The notes below the pieces were generated by a model that searched no databases, was not told the origin of the DNA, and was given only the letters and a program-made list of their open reading frames with translations. Position numbers and translations under genes: made by a program. Shown here piece after piece: positions 46,145-55,952 of a DNA stretch of 64,000 bases. Source of the stretch: Deltaproteobacteria bacterium. Its GTDB lineage: Bacteria; Myxococcota_A; Bradymonadia; REDH01. Location of the stretch: contig REDH01000075.1 of the NCBI GenBank assembly GCA_007693585.1, forward strand, positions 29,100 to 93,099, read 5' to 3'. Numbering within the stretch: position 1 is the first letter of the stretch; each line of letters opens with the position of its first letter.

Positions 46145-47226
46145 GGATACCTCCGCAGCCAGCGAAACCGCAGCCCGAACGCACCCGCCATCAGGAGCAA
46201 CGCCAGGACGAGGAGCGGATGAAAGTGATCGCGCCGTGACGCCCGCGCGATGTCCTGCATCCGGGTCCGCTCGAGGGTCTCGAGAATCGCCTCCAGATCC
46301 CGGCTCAGGTCCTCCTCCTTCGTGGCTCCGGACCACGCCCCGCCCGTCATCTCGGCAAGCTCGTCCAGAAGGTCCGGATCGATGGGGTGGACCTCCGGGT
46401 GATAGGTCATCGGTCGGCCTCCGGGGGACGGCCGCCGGCTCGGCATCATCGTCGGACCGTCCTCTCCGATCAGGATCGGGTAGATCCGGATGCCCTCGTC
46501 CGCGGCCAGGCGCGCCGCGTCACGGGGCTCCACGTTGCCGCCATGCTGCTTGCCGTCCGTGATGAGAATGATCGCCCGCGTCTCCGCCGTGGACTCCAGC
46601 AGCCCGCGCAGACTCAGGCCGATGGCGTTGCCGATGGCCGTCGCGCTCGCATCGATCATGCCGATCTCCAACTGATCGATCATCGCCAGCATCGCCCCGT
46701 AGTCCAGCGTCAGCGGAAACTGCACGTAGGCCTCGCGGGCGAACACCACGAGCCCGACCCGATCCCGCTCACGCCGCTCCACGAACCCCCGCAGCACCTC
46801 CCTCGCGATCTCGATCCGGTTCGGTGGCTCCGTGCCGTGCGCACGCTGCCACGCCACGATCTCCTCCGCCGAGAGGTCCACCGCGTACATCGAACCCGAC
46901 AGATCGAGCGCGATCATGAGGTCCAGCCCCTCGACCTCCTGCAGCTCCGGATCCTCCGTCTGCGGCCGGGCAAGCGCCGCGATCATCACGACGAGCGCGG
47001 CAAGCTGGAGCACCTTGGGCAGCCCCTGCGCCCGTGCGCGCAGGCTCCCGGGCAGGGATCGCATCCACGATCCCTCGCTCGAGCCGAGGACCGCACGAGG
47101 ACCGCGCCGCCGCCACCCCATCCAGAGCAGCAGCACGAACGGGATCAGCAGGAGCAGCGCCAGCGGCTGCGCGAACAGAACCCCGCCCAGCCGGATCTCC
47201 GCGAGGACAGTCGCACCCGGACTCAT
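46141..47226 (-). CDS. batA: BatA: VWA-domain membrane protein
   Basis: Start chosen at 47226, giving the 4-base overlap with the upstream gene; the ORF track extends far into it. Two N-terminal helices (LALLLLIPFVLLLWMGW and LQLAALVVMIAALARP) precede a VWA domain with an intact MIDAS (DLSGSM; later the T in GMIDASATAIG and D in ITDGKQHGG). A final helix (PLLVLALLLMAGAFGL) closes it. At 361 aa it is a typical BatA. VWA proteins of this set are thought to be substrates or partners of the MoxR AAA+ chaperone encoded at the head of the operon. Confidence 0.95.
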   Translation of the reverse strand: MSPGATVLAEIRLGGVLFAQPLALLLLIPFVLLLWMGWRRRGPRAVLGSSEGSWMRSLPGSLRARAQGLPKVLQLAALVVMIAALARPQTEDPELQEVEGLDLMIALDLSGSMYAVDLSAEEIVAWQRAHGTEPPNRIEIAREVLRGFVERRERDRVGLVVFAREAYVQFPLTLDYGAMLAMIDQLEIGMIDASATAIGNAIGLSLRGLLESTAETRAIILITDGKQHGGNVEPRDAARLAADEGIRIYPILIGEDGPTMMPSRRPSPGGRPMTYHPEVHPIDPDLLDELAEMTGGAWSGATKEEDLSRDLEAILETLERTRMQDIARASRRDHFHPLLVLALLLMAGAFGLRFRWLRRYP

Positions 47227-48368
47227 GGCGCACCCCCTTCGGGAACCCGCGCCCTGCGCCGCTCCTCGGCATCGTGCAGCGCGCGGATCATGGCCCCGGT
47301 GTCCTCCAGAAGCTGCCGGGTGGCCGCCGCCGTGATGTCCTTCCCCGCGAAACGCACGAGATCGCTCTGCCGAAGGAGACCGAGCAGCCCGGCCGCATCC
47401 TCCTCCGACCCGTGGCCGACCAGCAGCGCCGTGAGCTCCGCCGTCGTGCTCTCGCGAGCCGGCACGTCCAGCGTCCGTGTCAGGTACTGCCTCGCCACGA
47501 GCGACAGCCCTGCCAGGACCGCCCGACGTTCCTCGATGGACCCCACCGGCGACTGCCGGAGCGCCTCGATGCCCTGCATCGCCTCCTCGATCGCCGGTAT
47601 CGGCGGCGGCGGAGGAGGAGGGGGACGCCGCAACCACCAGCGCACAGCGACCCAGCCGAGCAGCGCCAGGGCCGCCCCGCCGGCCGCCACCGGCCAGGCC
47701 GGCAGGGCCCTCAACAGTCGCTCCAGGGTGGCCGACAGCCGAGGGATCAGATCGGCGTCCTCCTCCAGCACGGACTCCACCGTCACCTCGATGCCAGGAA
47801 GCTCGAGCAGCCGTCGCCCTCCCTCCTCCCCGAGCACCTGCAGCGCGAGCGCGTGCAGCCGGAACCGTCCCGGCCGATCGATCACGATCCGCCACCGGAT
47901 TCCCCCCGCAAGCTGCTCGACGTCCAGATCGTCCACGATGCGGCGATCCGCCCCCGTCACCCCCAGCACGCGCTCCTCCGGCGGAACCACCACCGGGAAC
48001 GTGACCGTGATCGGCTGACCGACGAGCGCCGGCTGCGGATCGATCGCGACCGACTCGACGGCATGTCCCGCGCCCTGGGCGCTCACCACGATCGAAAGAA
48101 GGACCATGAACACTGCGAACGGCCCGGACACATCGACCGTGCACCAAGCAGCTGCACGCCCTCGCCGTGCCGCAACCGGAGTCCGGGGGCCCGTGTGCCG
48201 ATGCGCGGGGGCCGTGCCCATTAGCCGCGCTCCGGAAGGGTCGGTCCGTCGAGGCCACGCTCGGGCACTTCCCCGGCACAAGGTGACTGCCGTGGTCCGG
48301 TGCGCGGGCCTTCGCCGTTCGGCGGTGGCCTCCACCCGCTGCGTCGCTGGGATCGAGTCCACGTTCAT
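47223..48368 (-). CDS. DUF4381-like membrane protein of the MoxR-Bat operon
   Basis: Start chosen at 48368, overlapping the DUF58 stop by 4 bases. This leaves an unusually long basic leader before the signal-like helix (GPFAVFMVLLSIVVSAQGAG), so an internal start (e.g. MGTAP) is possible. A periplasmic beta domain (PALVGQPITVTFPVVVPPEE) is followed by a membrane helix (WPVAAGGAALALLGWVAVRW), eight consecutive Pro, and a cytoplasmic helical domain (LSLVARQYLTRTLDVPARES). That architecture and the place between DUF58 and batA match the DUF4381 class. Likely a scaffold for the Bat complex. Confidence 0.8.
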   Translation of the reverse strand: MNVDSIPATQRVEATAERRRPAHRTTAVTLCRGSARAWPRRTDPSGARLMGTAPAHRHTGPRTPVAARRGRAAAWCTVDVSGPFAVFMVLLSIVVSAQGAGHAVESVAIDPQPALVGQPITVTFPVVVPPEERVLGVTGADRRIVDDLDVEQLAGGIRWRIVIDRPGRFRLHALALQVLGEEGGRRLLELPGIEVTVESVLEEDADLIPRLSATLERLLRALPAWPVAAGGAALALLGWVAVRWWLRRPPPPPPPPIPAIEEAMQGIEALRQSPVGSIEERRAVLAGLSLVARQYLTRTLDVPARESTTAELTALLVGHGSEEDAAGLLGLLRQSDLVRFAGKDITAAATRQLLEDTGAMIRALHDAEERRRARVPEGGAP

Positions 48369-49252
48369 CGTCCCCTGCTCCTCGCTGCGCGGCGACGGAA
48401 CCACCCCGCGATCTCCGGAACCCAGGGTTGGTCGGTGCGCACCCGGACGAGGTCCAGCTTCAGCCGCCGAAAGAGCGCATCAAGGTCCTCTCCACGCCGG
48501 CGCCTCTGCTCGGCGAGCGCTTCGCGGGTGCGGCGGTCCCCGAGGTCGACCAGGGTCGTCTCGCCGGTCTCGAGGTCTCGCATGGGCACCACCGCATCGA
48601 TCGCGGGGACCTCGAGTTCGAAGGGATCCTGCATCAGGATCGGGATGACGTCGTGCTTCATGCGGAGCAACCTCAGGGGCTGCTCGAAGCCGTCGTCGAG
48701 GAAGTCGGACAGCAGGAACACCACGGCGCGTCGGCGCTGGACGTGGCGGACGAACTCCAGGGCGGCGCTCAGTCGGGTCCCCCGCGAACGGCTGCGGTGG
48801 CTCAGGACATCGGAGATGACTCGCAGGACGTGCCGGCGCCCCTTCCGCGGGGGGATGTAGTGCTCGACGTCCTCGCTGAACATCAGCAGACCCACCCGAT
48901 CGTTGTTGCGGATCGCGCTGAACGCGAGGACCGCGGCGACCTCGGCGGCCACGGCGCGTTTGGACCGGCTGGCCGTGCCGAGATCGAAGCTGCCGGAGAC
49001 GTCCACGGCGACGATGACGGTCAGCTCGCGCTCCTCGACGAAACGCTTGATGTGGAGGTCGCCGGAGCGCGCCGTGACCTTCCAGTCCACGAGGCGCACG
49101 TCGTCCCCCGTCTGATAGGCCCGAACCTCGTCGAACTCGATGCCCTGTCCCTTGAAGACCGACTCGTACTGCCCTGCGAGCTGGTCCGTCACGAGACGCC
49201 GGACGACGATCTCGAGCAACCGGACCTGTCGTGCGATCTCGCGGGTCAGCAT
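48365..49252 (-). CDS. DUF58 family protein
   Basis: A 295-aa cytoplasmic protein of the MoxR-associated DUF58 family. Its hallmark is near residue 47: RAYQTGDDVRLVDWKVTAR, followed by a degenerate VWA-like fold (VAVDVSGSFDLGTASRSK, VFLLSDFLDD). A partial MIDAS (DVSGS) is visible. Encoded 52 bases after moxR and coupled to the DUF4381-like gene. In the family it bridges the MoxR ATPase and membrane VWA proteins; that role is presumed. Confidence 0.95.
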   Translation of the reverse strand: MLTREIARQVRLLEIVVRRLVTDQLAGQYESVFKGQGIEFDEVRAYQTGDDVRLVDWKVTARSGDLHIKRFVEERELTVIVAVDVSGSFDLGTASRSKRAVAAEVAAVLAFSAIRNNDRVGLLMFSEDVEHYIPPRKGRRHVLRVISDVLSHRSRSRGTRLSAALEFVRHVQRRRAVVFLLSDFLDDGFEQPLRLLRMKHDVIPILMQDPFELEVPAIDAVVPMRDLETGETTLVDLGDRRTREALAEQRRRRGEDLDALFRRLKLDLVRVRTDQPWVPEIAGWFRRRAARSRGR

Positions 49253-49304
49253 GCGTCGGCGGGTCGTGCGGTGGGGCTGGGGCTCGGGGAGGCGGGGGCG
49301 GGCT

Positions 49305-50291
49305 TCACGGCACGTCGACGCCGTCGAGAATCGCCTGGACGAGCTGGTCGCCGTCGATCTCGTCGGCTTCGGCCTCGAAGCTGGGGATCACCCTGTGACG
49401 GAGCACGTCGTGGGCAATGGCCTTCACGTCCTCGGGGACCACGTAGCCACGCCCGTCGACGAAGGCGTGGGCACGGGAGGCGCGGGCGAGGAAGATGGTC
49501 GCCCGGGGGCTGGCGCCGCAGGCGATCCACGGTGCGATGCGCTCGATACCGGCCTCGGCCGGCTGGCGGGAGGCCATGACGAGGTCGACGATGTACTCGC
49601 GGATCGCCTCGTCGAGATGGATCCTTTCCACGACGCTGCGGGCGGAGAGCAGGGTGTCTCCGTCGATGACCGGATCGAGTGGCGGAGAGGTCTCACCGCT
49701 CATCCGGTCCAGGATCAGCCGTTCCTCCGCCCTGGTCGGGTATCCGACCTTCACCATCAGCATGAACCGGTCCATCTGGGCCTCGGGGAGGGGGTAGGTT
49801 CCCTCCTGGTCGATGGGGTTCTGGGTGGCGAGGACGAGGAACGGCTTCGGCAGGGGGAAGGTCTGGTCGCCGATGGTGACCTGCTTCTCCTGCATCGCTT
49901 CGAGCAGCGCGCTCTGCACCTTGGCCGGTGCCCGGTTGATCTCGTCGGCGAGCACGAGGTTGGCAAAGATCGGGCCCTTTCGCGGCTCGAATCCCTGCGT
50001 CTTCGGGTTGTAGATCGGTGTCCCGACGATGTCGGCCGGGAGCAGGTCCGGGGTGAACTGGATGCGGGAGAACTCCGCCCGCGTGAGCTCGGCGAGGGTC
50101 GACACGGTCAGCGTCTTGGCGAGGCCCGGAAGGCCCTCCAGCAGCACATGGCCTCCGGTGAGCAGCCCGATGAGCAGCCGCTGCACCATCTGCTCCTGGC
50201 CCACGATGCGGCGGGCCGCCTCCTTCATGAGGCCATCGACAAAGGCACCGGTTTCCTCGACGGCGCGGGTGATCTCGTTCACGTCCTGCAT
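49305..50291 (-). CDS. moxR: MoxR-family AAA+ ATPase
   Basis: A 328-aa AAA+ chaperone. Walker A is LLEGLPGLAKT (about 48-58), Walker B VLADEINRAPAKVQSALLEA, sensor 1 FLVLATQNPIDQEGTYPLPE, and the C-terminal lid contains RGYVVPEDVKAIA. First gene of the Bat operon: moxR, DUF58, DUF4381-like, batA, batBC, batD, batE. It probably inserts cofactors into, or remodels, the VWA proteins encoded downstream. Promoter not identified; 114 bases separate it from the upstream ASH lipoprotein gene on the same strand. Confidence 0.97.
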   Translation of the reverse strand: MQDVNEITRAVEETGAFVDGLMKEAARRIVGQEQMVQRLLIGLLTGGHVLLEGLPGLAKTLTVSTLAELTRAEFSRIQFTPDLLPADIVGTPIYNPKTQGFEPRKGPIFANLVLADEINRAPAKVQSALLEAMQEKQVTIGDQTFPLPKPFLVLATQNPIDQEGTYPLPEAQMDRFMLMVKVGYPTRAEERLILDRMSGETSPPLDPVIDGDTLLSARSVVERIHLDEAIREYIVDLVMASRQPAEAGIERIAPWIACGASPRATIFLARASRAHAFVDGRGYVVPEDVKAIAHDVLRHRVIPSFEAEADEIDGDQLVQAILDGVDVP

Positions 50292-50405
50292 GGTGGCCGG
50301 AAATGGGGGTGCGGAAGCGCACGGGCTTCACCGGGCTCGGCGAAGCATGTGCGGCAGTCGGGAAAACCAACGTGCCGGAGCGGGGATTGATTCCGCCTCG
50401 GCTCC

Positions 50406-52298
50406 CTACTCCACGAAGAGCGTCCGCTGACAGCGGGTCTCGGCTTCGCGTTCGACGACGGTGAGGAACACGGTCCAGGTGCCGGCGCTGTCGAACGCGA
50501 GGCTCACGGTCTGGCCCCGCTCTGCGCTGAGGGTGGCCCGGGAGCCGTCCGGTCGGGTGGCGAACCACGCGCTCTGGGAGAGGTTGAGGTCCGGGGGGTC
50601 GTTGTTGGACGACGAGCCGCCGGCGTCGAGGGTCACCGTGCCGCCCACGGCGTAGGGTTCACTGCCCGATGCATTGATGACGCAGGTCGGCGGCAGGGTG
50701 ACGCCGGCCTGGGTGGAGATGCCGACCAGATTGACGGTGGCGGTGGGCCGGGCCTCGTCGGTCGTGGTCAGCGTGAGCGTCGCCTGGTGGTTCTCCAGGG
50801 TCGGAGCCGACTCCCGCTCGTACACGACCGTGATGATCTCGGACGACCTCGGCCCCACCGTGAGCGGGGCTTCCGGGGAAACCGAGAACAGGGCAGCGTG
50901 GGTGCCGGTGATCTCCATCCCCGTGACCTCGAGGTTTCCACGTCCGTTGTTGAAAACGAGGAACTCGCGGGGCGACGGCGTGTTGTTCTCGATCTGACCC
51001 CAGCGGAGGTCGGTGTCGGAGAGGTCGAAGAGGGGCACGGCCTCTCCGGCGGAGAAGGGGATCTCCACCCGCGTGCGGACCGGGTCGTTGGTCGTCATGC
51101 GCATCAGCCCGTTCACGGCCGGGGAGCCGCCGGCGCCAGGCTGGAACACCAGCCGGTACCCACGCGTCTGGCCGGGGTTCAGCGTCTGCTGGGCGGATCC
51201 CACGGAGAGCCCGTCCGCGTCCTCGATGCGCAGGGACTGTCGCGCGTCCTCGGGGATCAGGTTGAAGAAGCTGTAGGAGAACGTGAGGGTCGCGCTGCCG
51301 GTGTTGCGCACGTTGAAGGGGACCGAAGACCTGCCGTCCTCCAGTGGCGGGAAGTCGAGCTGACGCAGCGGTGTCTCCGCCTCGTCGGTCACCTCGACCG
51401 CGGGCGCCGCGTCCCCGGTGCTCGACACGCCGACGTTGATGGTCGGGTTGATCGCATCGTCGGACCGGATCACGATGCTGTTGCTGATGGAGAGCTCGCC
51501 CGCCCGCGGTGTCCAGGTCACGCGGTAGGTGAAGCGGGCGCCGGCGGTCATCGTGATGGGGAGCGAGATGTTGCTGGTTTCGCGGATGGTCACGTTCTCG
51601 TCCGGCGCGCCGAGGCGCACCTCCTCGAGGAACACCGGGCCGGTGCCGATGTTCTGGATCACGAACTCGGTGGTCTGGGGCACGTTGGCCACGCCATCGG
51701 AGAACACGAGCTGCGTCGGATCGACGGCGAGCTGGCCACCGTCGCCGGCCACCCGGATCGGCACACGGATGATCCCGTCGCCGGATACGCCGCTGTTGCG
51801 GGTCTCGATCCGGAGCGTTCCGCAGTCCGCCTGCCCGTTCGGGCACTCCGGGTTGAGGCTGCCGCCGCGCTGGAGGGTGACGCGCAGGTCGATCTGCAGC
51901 GTGGCCCCGGGCTCGATCACGAACGCGATCCCGTTGGGATCGAACGAGGTGATGTTGTTGTTGTCGTTCAGAACCGGATCCCACGCCTCGCCATCGGGCT
52001 GAAGGGTGGAGTTCAGGACCCGTCGGCGGAATTCGTCATCGAACCCGACGAACGGGCTGCTCTCCGCGACGGACAGTCCGGTGATGCGCGCCGGCGCGCC
52101 GCCGTTGTTGGTCAGCCGCACGAAGGCGGTGCGGCTGAGCTGCGAGGGGTTCGGGGCGGGGAGCGCCACCTCGCAGTTGCCCACGCACTCGAGCTGGGCG
52201 GTGTCCACGTCGCCGAGGTCGCTGCCGCAGGCGGCGACGGTGGAGAGCGCCAGAGCGGCGCAGGCGGCCAGGGCTGCAGAGAGGAATCGCTGGTTCAT
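50406..52298 (-). CDS. ASH/choice-of-anchor-D lipoprotein (630 aa)
   Basis: Signal peptide with lipobox STVAACGS (about 19-25). The mature protein has several Hydin/ASH-type beta-sandwich repeats, e.g. QTTEFVIQNIGTGPVFLEEV, SSVPFNVRNTGSATLTFSYS and NTPSPREFLVFNNGRGNLEV, each with the 'N.G...L.i' signature. A C-terminal PKD-like domain (GGTVTLDAGGSSSNNDPP) ends the protein. Start 52298 taken; ATG 52307 (MGP before MNQ) is an alternative. A surface or periplasmic adhesive/structural role is likely. It is 181 bases downstream of the related ASH-VWA gene and probably co-transcribed with it. No enzyme motif. Confidence 0.87.
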   Translation of the reverse strand: MNQRFLSAALAACAALALSTVAACGSDLGDVDTAQLECVGNCEVALPAPNPSQLSRTAFVRLTNNGGAPARITGLSVAESSPFVGFDDEFRRRVLNSTLQPDGEAWDPVLNDNNNITSFDPNGIAFVIEPGATLQIDLRVTLQRGGSLNPECPNGQADCGTLRIETRNSGVSGDGIIRVPIRVAGDGGQLAVDPTQLVFSDGVANVPQTTEFVIQNIGTGPVFLEEVRLGAPDENVTIRETSNISLPITMTAGARFTYRVTWTPRAGELSISNSIVIRSDDAINPTINVGVSSTGDAAPAVEVTDEAETPLRQLDFPPLEDGRSSVPFNVRNTGSATLTFSYSFFNLIPEDARQSLRIEDADGLSVGSAQQTLNPGQTRGYRLVFQPGAGGSPAVNGLMRMTTNDPVRTRVEIPFSAGEAVPLFDLSDTDLRWGQIENNTPSPREFLVFNNGRGNLEVTGMEITGTHAALFSVSPEAPLTVGPRSSEIITVVYERESAPTLENHQATLTLTTTDEARPTATVNLVGISTQAGVTLPPTCVINASGSEPYAVGGTVTLDAGGSSSNNDPPDLNLSQSAWFATRPDGSRATLSAERGQTVSLAFDSAGTWTVFLTVVEREAETRCQRTLFVE

Positions 52299-52479
52299 CG
52301 GACCCATGGGGAACGCGTGGGAAGTCTGGGGATGCGCGGAGGAACCCCGCAGCATCGGGGAGGTTCTAGCGGAGGCGCCACGGGCCCGCAAGGCAGCCGG
52401 CCAGGTTCCCGGGGCAACGCTCGCTCGGCGCGTTCGGCCCCGAGCGGGGTCGCGCATGGCCGTTCTCGGGACGCGCCCC

Positions 52480-55400
52480 TCAGAAGCAGCGCGCCTCGTA
52501 TTCGACTTCGAACTCGGTGTTCTCGGCCGGGATGGAGCCCTCCTCCCACACGATCGAGTTGGTGTCCGGGAAGTACCGATAGTCACGCCCGGGCTGCATC
52601 ACCGTACCTCCGACCCGCACCTCGATGGTCGCCGGATCGGCGATGCGGGTGAGGTAGAACTCGATCTGCGCCTGGAACGCGATGTCCGCGATGGCCTCGA
52701 GGGTTCCGGTGAAGTCCTCGCAGATGCTGCCCCAGACGCCTCCGGTGCGGGTGGTGATGTCCACGTAGCGCGGGGCGCGGTCCGCGCCGCCACTGCCTGC
52801 TCCGTCGTCGCAGTCGCGGTCGCGCGGTCCGGAGATCGAGTGGGCCGCGAAGAGGTTGGTGTTGCGCATCCCCTTGATGGACTGGAAGAAGTCCACGAAG
52901 AAGTCGAGGTCCCCGCGGCTCTGCTCCTCCTCGTCGGAGAAGAAGATGATCTGGAGCGAAGCGTTGTCGCGGACGAAGCCCCGGTTGAACCCGCCGCAGC
53001 CGCCGTCCACGCAGAGATAGGGCTCCTCGCAGGCGGAGCAGTCCTCGTCGAGGTCGGTGATCAGCGGATCGCTCAGGGCGAGCCGAGCGCTCTCGAAGCC
53101 GCGCTCGATGGCGGACTCGGGGCTGTTGCTGACCCCGACGAGCACGGTGTTCTGGATCTGGGTGCGATAGTTCGGGGTCTGCGGCGTGATGATCCGCGGA
53201 TCGCCCAGGAGCTCTCCCGGCTCGCGGCGCCCGGAGAAGTTGTCGTGCGGGATGGTGCCCTCGGTCTGCGTGGTCACGACCCCGACCTGGAAATTGGAGC
53301 TGAACACCTCGGCGCGGCTCACGAAGCTCTGGATCCGCTGGCGGAAGCTGTTCTGCAGGTTGCCCATGGAGCCCGAGTTGTCGACGACCATCAGGATGTC
53401 GACGTCCTGCCCGGAGTTCTGCGTGAAGCGATCCACCTGGCGGCTTCGCGTGGTGCCCGTTCCGCGGAGCGGCACGATGTGGCGGCCCCCGGTCATCTGG
53501 CCGGTGAAGGCGATGCGACAGCTCGTGGTGACACCGTCGTCATCGGGCTGTCGGGGGGTGTAGCGCACCTGGATCTCCATCTGCTGCTGCGGATCGAGCT
53601 GGCGCGGCAGCAGAGGGACGCCGGCGAGCTGGAAGCGGCCGTCGCAGCCCTCGAGCGAGATGCTCTCCACCACCACCGGAGCATTGCCGATCGAGTACGC
53701 CGTGATGGTCTCGGTCTGGCTGTTGCATCCGAGGGTGACGTCGCCGGCGTCGAAGCGGCCGGGGATGGTGGCGAGCTCGGCGACCCCGCTGCTGCCCTGC
53801 AGCCGCACGTTGCAGATCGACTGCTCCTGGCCGGGCAGGGGAATGGCGAAGCCGCCGGGCTGCACGCCGCACTGCACACGCTCGTTGCCCCGGTTCGGGT
53901 CCTGCACGTTGAAGCCGATGAGGGTCTCGTCCCGGGCGTCGTCGCCGAAGGCCGAGGCCACGCGTGGCTCGTAGCGGAAGTCGATCTCGACCTCCTCGCC
54001 GGGGGCGAGGCCCACCTGCGGGAGACCGGGCCGGGTGCCGAGGAAGCGGTAGAACTCGCCGAATCCGGGGAGGATGTCGAAGAAGTTCGACTGGATGGCG
54101 CCGCTCATCATGTTGCACGGCCCCGAACCGGTGACGCGGGCCCGCACGCTGGCGTCGTTGACCGTTCCCCGGATGACCTGACCGAAGTTGTGGGTGGCGG
54201 TCGGGAGAAAGGTGATCTCGCAGACGGGTTCGGTGCCGGCGACGGCGGTCAGCGGCACGCTCTCGCCGCCGAGCACCCGCGGGTCATTGACGCCCGAAAT
54301 CCAGATCAGGTCATTGTACCCGGCGTTGAATGCGGCATCCGAAGGAGTGGTGAACGAGACCGTGAACAACTCCTCCTCCCCGGGGGCGATCCGGACCGGT
54401 CCGAAGCCGCCGCCCCCGCCGGGACAGTCCTGTAGCGGACCGGCGGTGAGCGTGGGGTGGGTGAGGCTGAACTGCGCGACCCTGGGCGAGCAGATCTCGT
54501 TGATCACCAACTCCGCGGAGCCGACGTTCTGGAAGCGGAGGGAGCGTCGCGCGGTGATGCCCCGGGCGATGATGCCGAAGTCGATGTCGGGCGGATCGAT
54601 GACGAGCACCGGGGAGGCGGGGCTGCCGCCCACGAAGACGGTGCCCTCGGGCTGCCGGAAGGGATCGTTGCTGATCAGGACCACCTCGGCCTGCAGTCCG
54701 TGGCGGGAGTCCGGATCGGCGACGCGGGGGGCGTACTCGAGCACGATCTCCACGGCATCGCCGGGGTCGAGGGACCGGCTGGAGGCGGCGCGATCGTACT
54801 CCTCGCCGCCGATGGAGACGATGCGCGCGTCCGCGGGGGTCGCGGGAGCACCCGGGATCGGGCTGAGGTTGCGCAGCCAGATGTCCTCGATCCCGAGCTC
54901 GGCTGCGCCGACGTTGGTGATGGTCAGGGTCTCCTGCTGCGGTGCATCGTAGGGGACCGCGCCGAACTGGACCGGGTCGGGCTCGGCGAGGATCTCGCCG
55001 GCGAGGCTGTCGATCTCGATGGGCACCACGAACCGGTTGCTGACGCAGTTCTGGGCGGTGCAGCGCAGGATGAGCTCGCCCTGCACGCTCACGACGTCGG
55101 CGGGGGTGTACCCGAGGGTAATGGAGAAGGTGGACCCGTCGCGCCCGCCCGGCGCGAGCTCGAGCGGCTCGGCGAGGCTCAGTTCCGGGGCCTCGAGGAT
55201 CTCGAATCCGGCGGTGGGCACGAAGGTCTCGATTTCGGTGACCTCGAACGCGCGGTTGCCGATGTTCTCGACGGTCACACCGATCTCGGTGCGCTCGCCG
55301 AAACTGCTGCTGACGATGCGGATGGGGTTCGGCTGCACCTGGATCCGCGAGGAGTCCCCGCCGGTGGTCAGACGCAGCAGGTTCCCGCGGCCGTCGGGAA

Positions 55401-55776
55401 CGTTGCCCTCGAAGCGGAGGGTGGCCTCGCCGGCCTCGCCGGTGACCGGGGCGTAGACCACCCCGAACTGCCGCTCCTCGCCGGCTTCCAGCTCGAATGG
55501 ATCGAGGCGGTTGATGCGGAATTCTTCCGCCATGCCCGCCCAGGTGAAGCGCTCGATCCGGAGGGTACCGGTGCCGGCGTTGCGCACGGTGAGGGTCTGG
55601 ACAATCTCCTCGCCGGGAGGGACCGAGGCGAACTGCATCGGGTTCGGCGTGAGCACGAGGTCGGGCGCGCGGCCCTCGCTGAGGCTCTCGCCGCAGCTCC
55701 ACAGGGCGAGGGCGCACAGCAGCACGGGCAGGGCCGCGCGACGCAGATGCGCGTGGAGGTCAGGTCGTGGGTTCAT
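52480..55776 (-). CDS. Giant ASH-repeat and VWA-domain lipoprotein (1098 aa)
   Basis: Lipobox ALWSCG follows a 27-residue signal. About 700 residues of ASH/Hydin-like repeats (PGEEIVQTLTVRNAGTGTLR, QQETLTITNVGAAELGIEDI, RRSLRFQNVGSAELVINEI) lead to a VWA domain with MIDAS DNSGSMG (about residue 795) and an acidic/Cys-rich insertion (DEDCSACEEPYLCVDGGCGG). The end (NSIVWEEGSIPAENTEFEVE) resembles the final beta strands often found after VWA domains in myxobacterial surface proteins. Read from the strong promoter at 55902-55930. Probably outer-membrane anchored, binding other proteins or surfaces through the metal site; partner unknown. Confidence 0.9.
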   Translation of the reverse strand: MNPRPDLHAHLRRAALPVLLCALALWSCGESLSEGRAPDLVLTPNPMQFASVPPGEEIVQTLTVRNAGTGTLRIERFTWAGMAEEFRINRLDPFELEAGEERQFGVVYAPVTGEAGEATLRFEGNVPDGRGNLLRLTTGGDSSRIQVQPNPIRIVSSSFGERTEIGVTVENIGNRAFEVTEIETFVPTAGFEILEAPELSLAEPLELAPGGRDGSTFSITLGYTPADVVSVQGELILRCTAQNCVSNRFVVPIEIDSLAGEILAEPDPVQFGAVPYDAPQQETLTITNVGAAELGIEDIWLRNLSPIPGAPATPADARIVSIGGEEYDRAASSRSLDPGDAVEIVLEYAPRVADPDSRHGLQAEVVLISNDPFRQPEGTVFVGGSPASPVLVIDPPDIDFGIIARGITARRSLRFQNVGSAELVINEICSPRVAQFSLTHPTLTAGPLQDCPGGGGGFGPVRIAPGEEELFTVSFTTPSDAAFNAGYNDLIWISGVNDPRVLGGESVPLTAVAGTEPVCEITFLPTATHNFGQVIRGTVNDASVRARVTGSGPCNMMSGAIQSNFFDILPGFGEFYRFLGTRPGLPQVGLAPGEEVEIDFRYEPRVASAFGDDARDETLIGFNVQDPNRGNERVQCGVQPGGFAIPLPGQEQSICNVRLQGSSGVAELATIPGRFDAGDVTLGCNSQTETITAYSIGNAPVVVESISLEGCDGRFQLAGVPLLPRQLDPQQQMEIQVRYTPRQPDDDGVTTSCRIAFTGQMTGGRHIVPLRGTGTTRSRQVDRFTQNSGQDVDILMVVDNSGSMGNLQNSFRQRIQSFVSRAEVFSSNFQVGVVTTQTEGTIPHDNFSGRREPGELLGDPRIITPQTPNYRTQIQNTVLVGVSNSPESAIERGFESARLALSDPLITDLDEDCSACEEPYLCVDGGCGGFNRGFVRDNASLQIIFFSDEEEQSRGDLDFFVDFFQSIKGMRNTNLFAAHSISGPRDRDCDDGAGSGGADRAPRYVDITTRTGGVWGSICEDFTGTLEAIADIAFQAQIEFYLTRIADPATIEVRVGGTVMQPGRDYRYFPDTNSIVWEEGSIPAENTEFEVEYEARCF

Positions 55777-55901
55777 CGCAGGTGCTCCCGGTTGCCGAGC
55801 GTGGCGTCGGCGTGCTTTACGGTGGAAGGGCCGAACGTGGGTGGTTCCACGACCGCTCCTCGGGGGTCGAGGCGAGCGGGGCCGGAGTTCGACGCGCCGT
55901 G

Positions 55902-55930
55902 AGTATAATCTTGAGCGAAATTGTCGTCAA
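55902..55930 (-). promoter_or_regulatory. Strong sigma-70 promoter for the ASH-VWA lipoprotein genes
   Basis: On the minus strand TTGACG (55930-55925), exactly 17 bases, then TATACT (55907-55902). It stands in an AT-rich island within very GC-rich sequence. It predicts transcription start near 55895 and a leader of ~120 bases to the start at 55776. The same island reads TATAAT on the plus strand (55904-55909), 43 bases before the divergent lipoprotein start, so opposite promoters may overlap. Confidence 0.7.
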
Positions 55931-55952
55931 TCATGCCGCTCGGGCGCGGAAG

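Noticed and set aside
42941-46222. 1093-aa plus-strand ORF
   Set aside because: Antisense to the batB-batC gene; Arg/His/Gln-rich, no domains.
50787-52652. 621-aa plus-strand ORF, with similar ORFs at 52006-54435 and 54457-55902
   Set aside because: Antisense to the ASH lipoproteins; His/Gly/Glu-rich shadow composition.
55904-55909. TATAAT as an independent plus-strand promoter
   Set aside because: Perfect -10 but no acceptable -35 or extended -10; kept only as a note under the minus-strand promoter.
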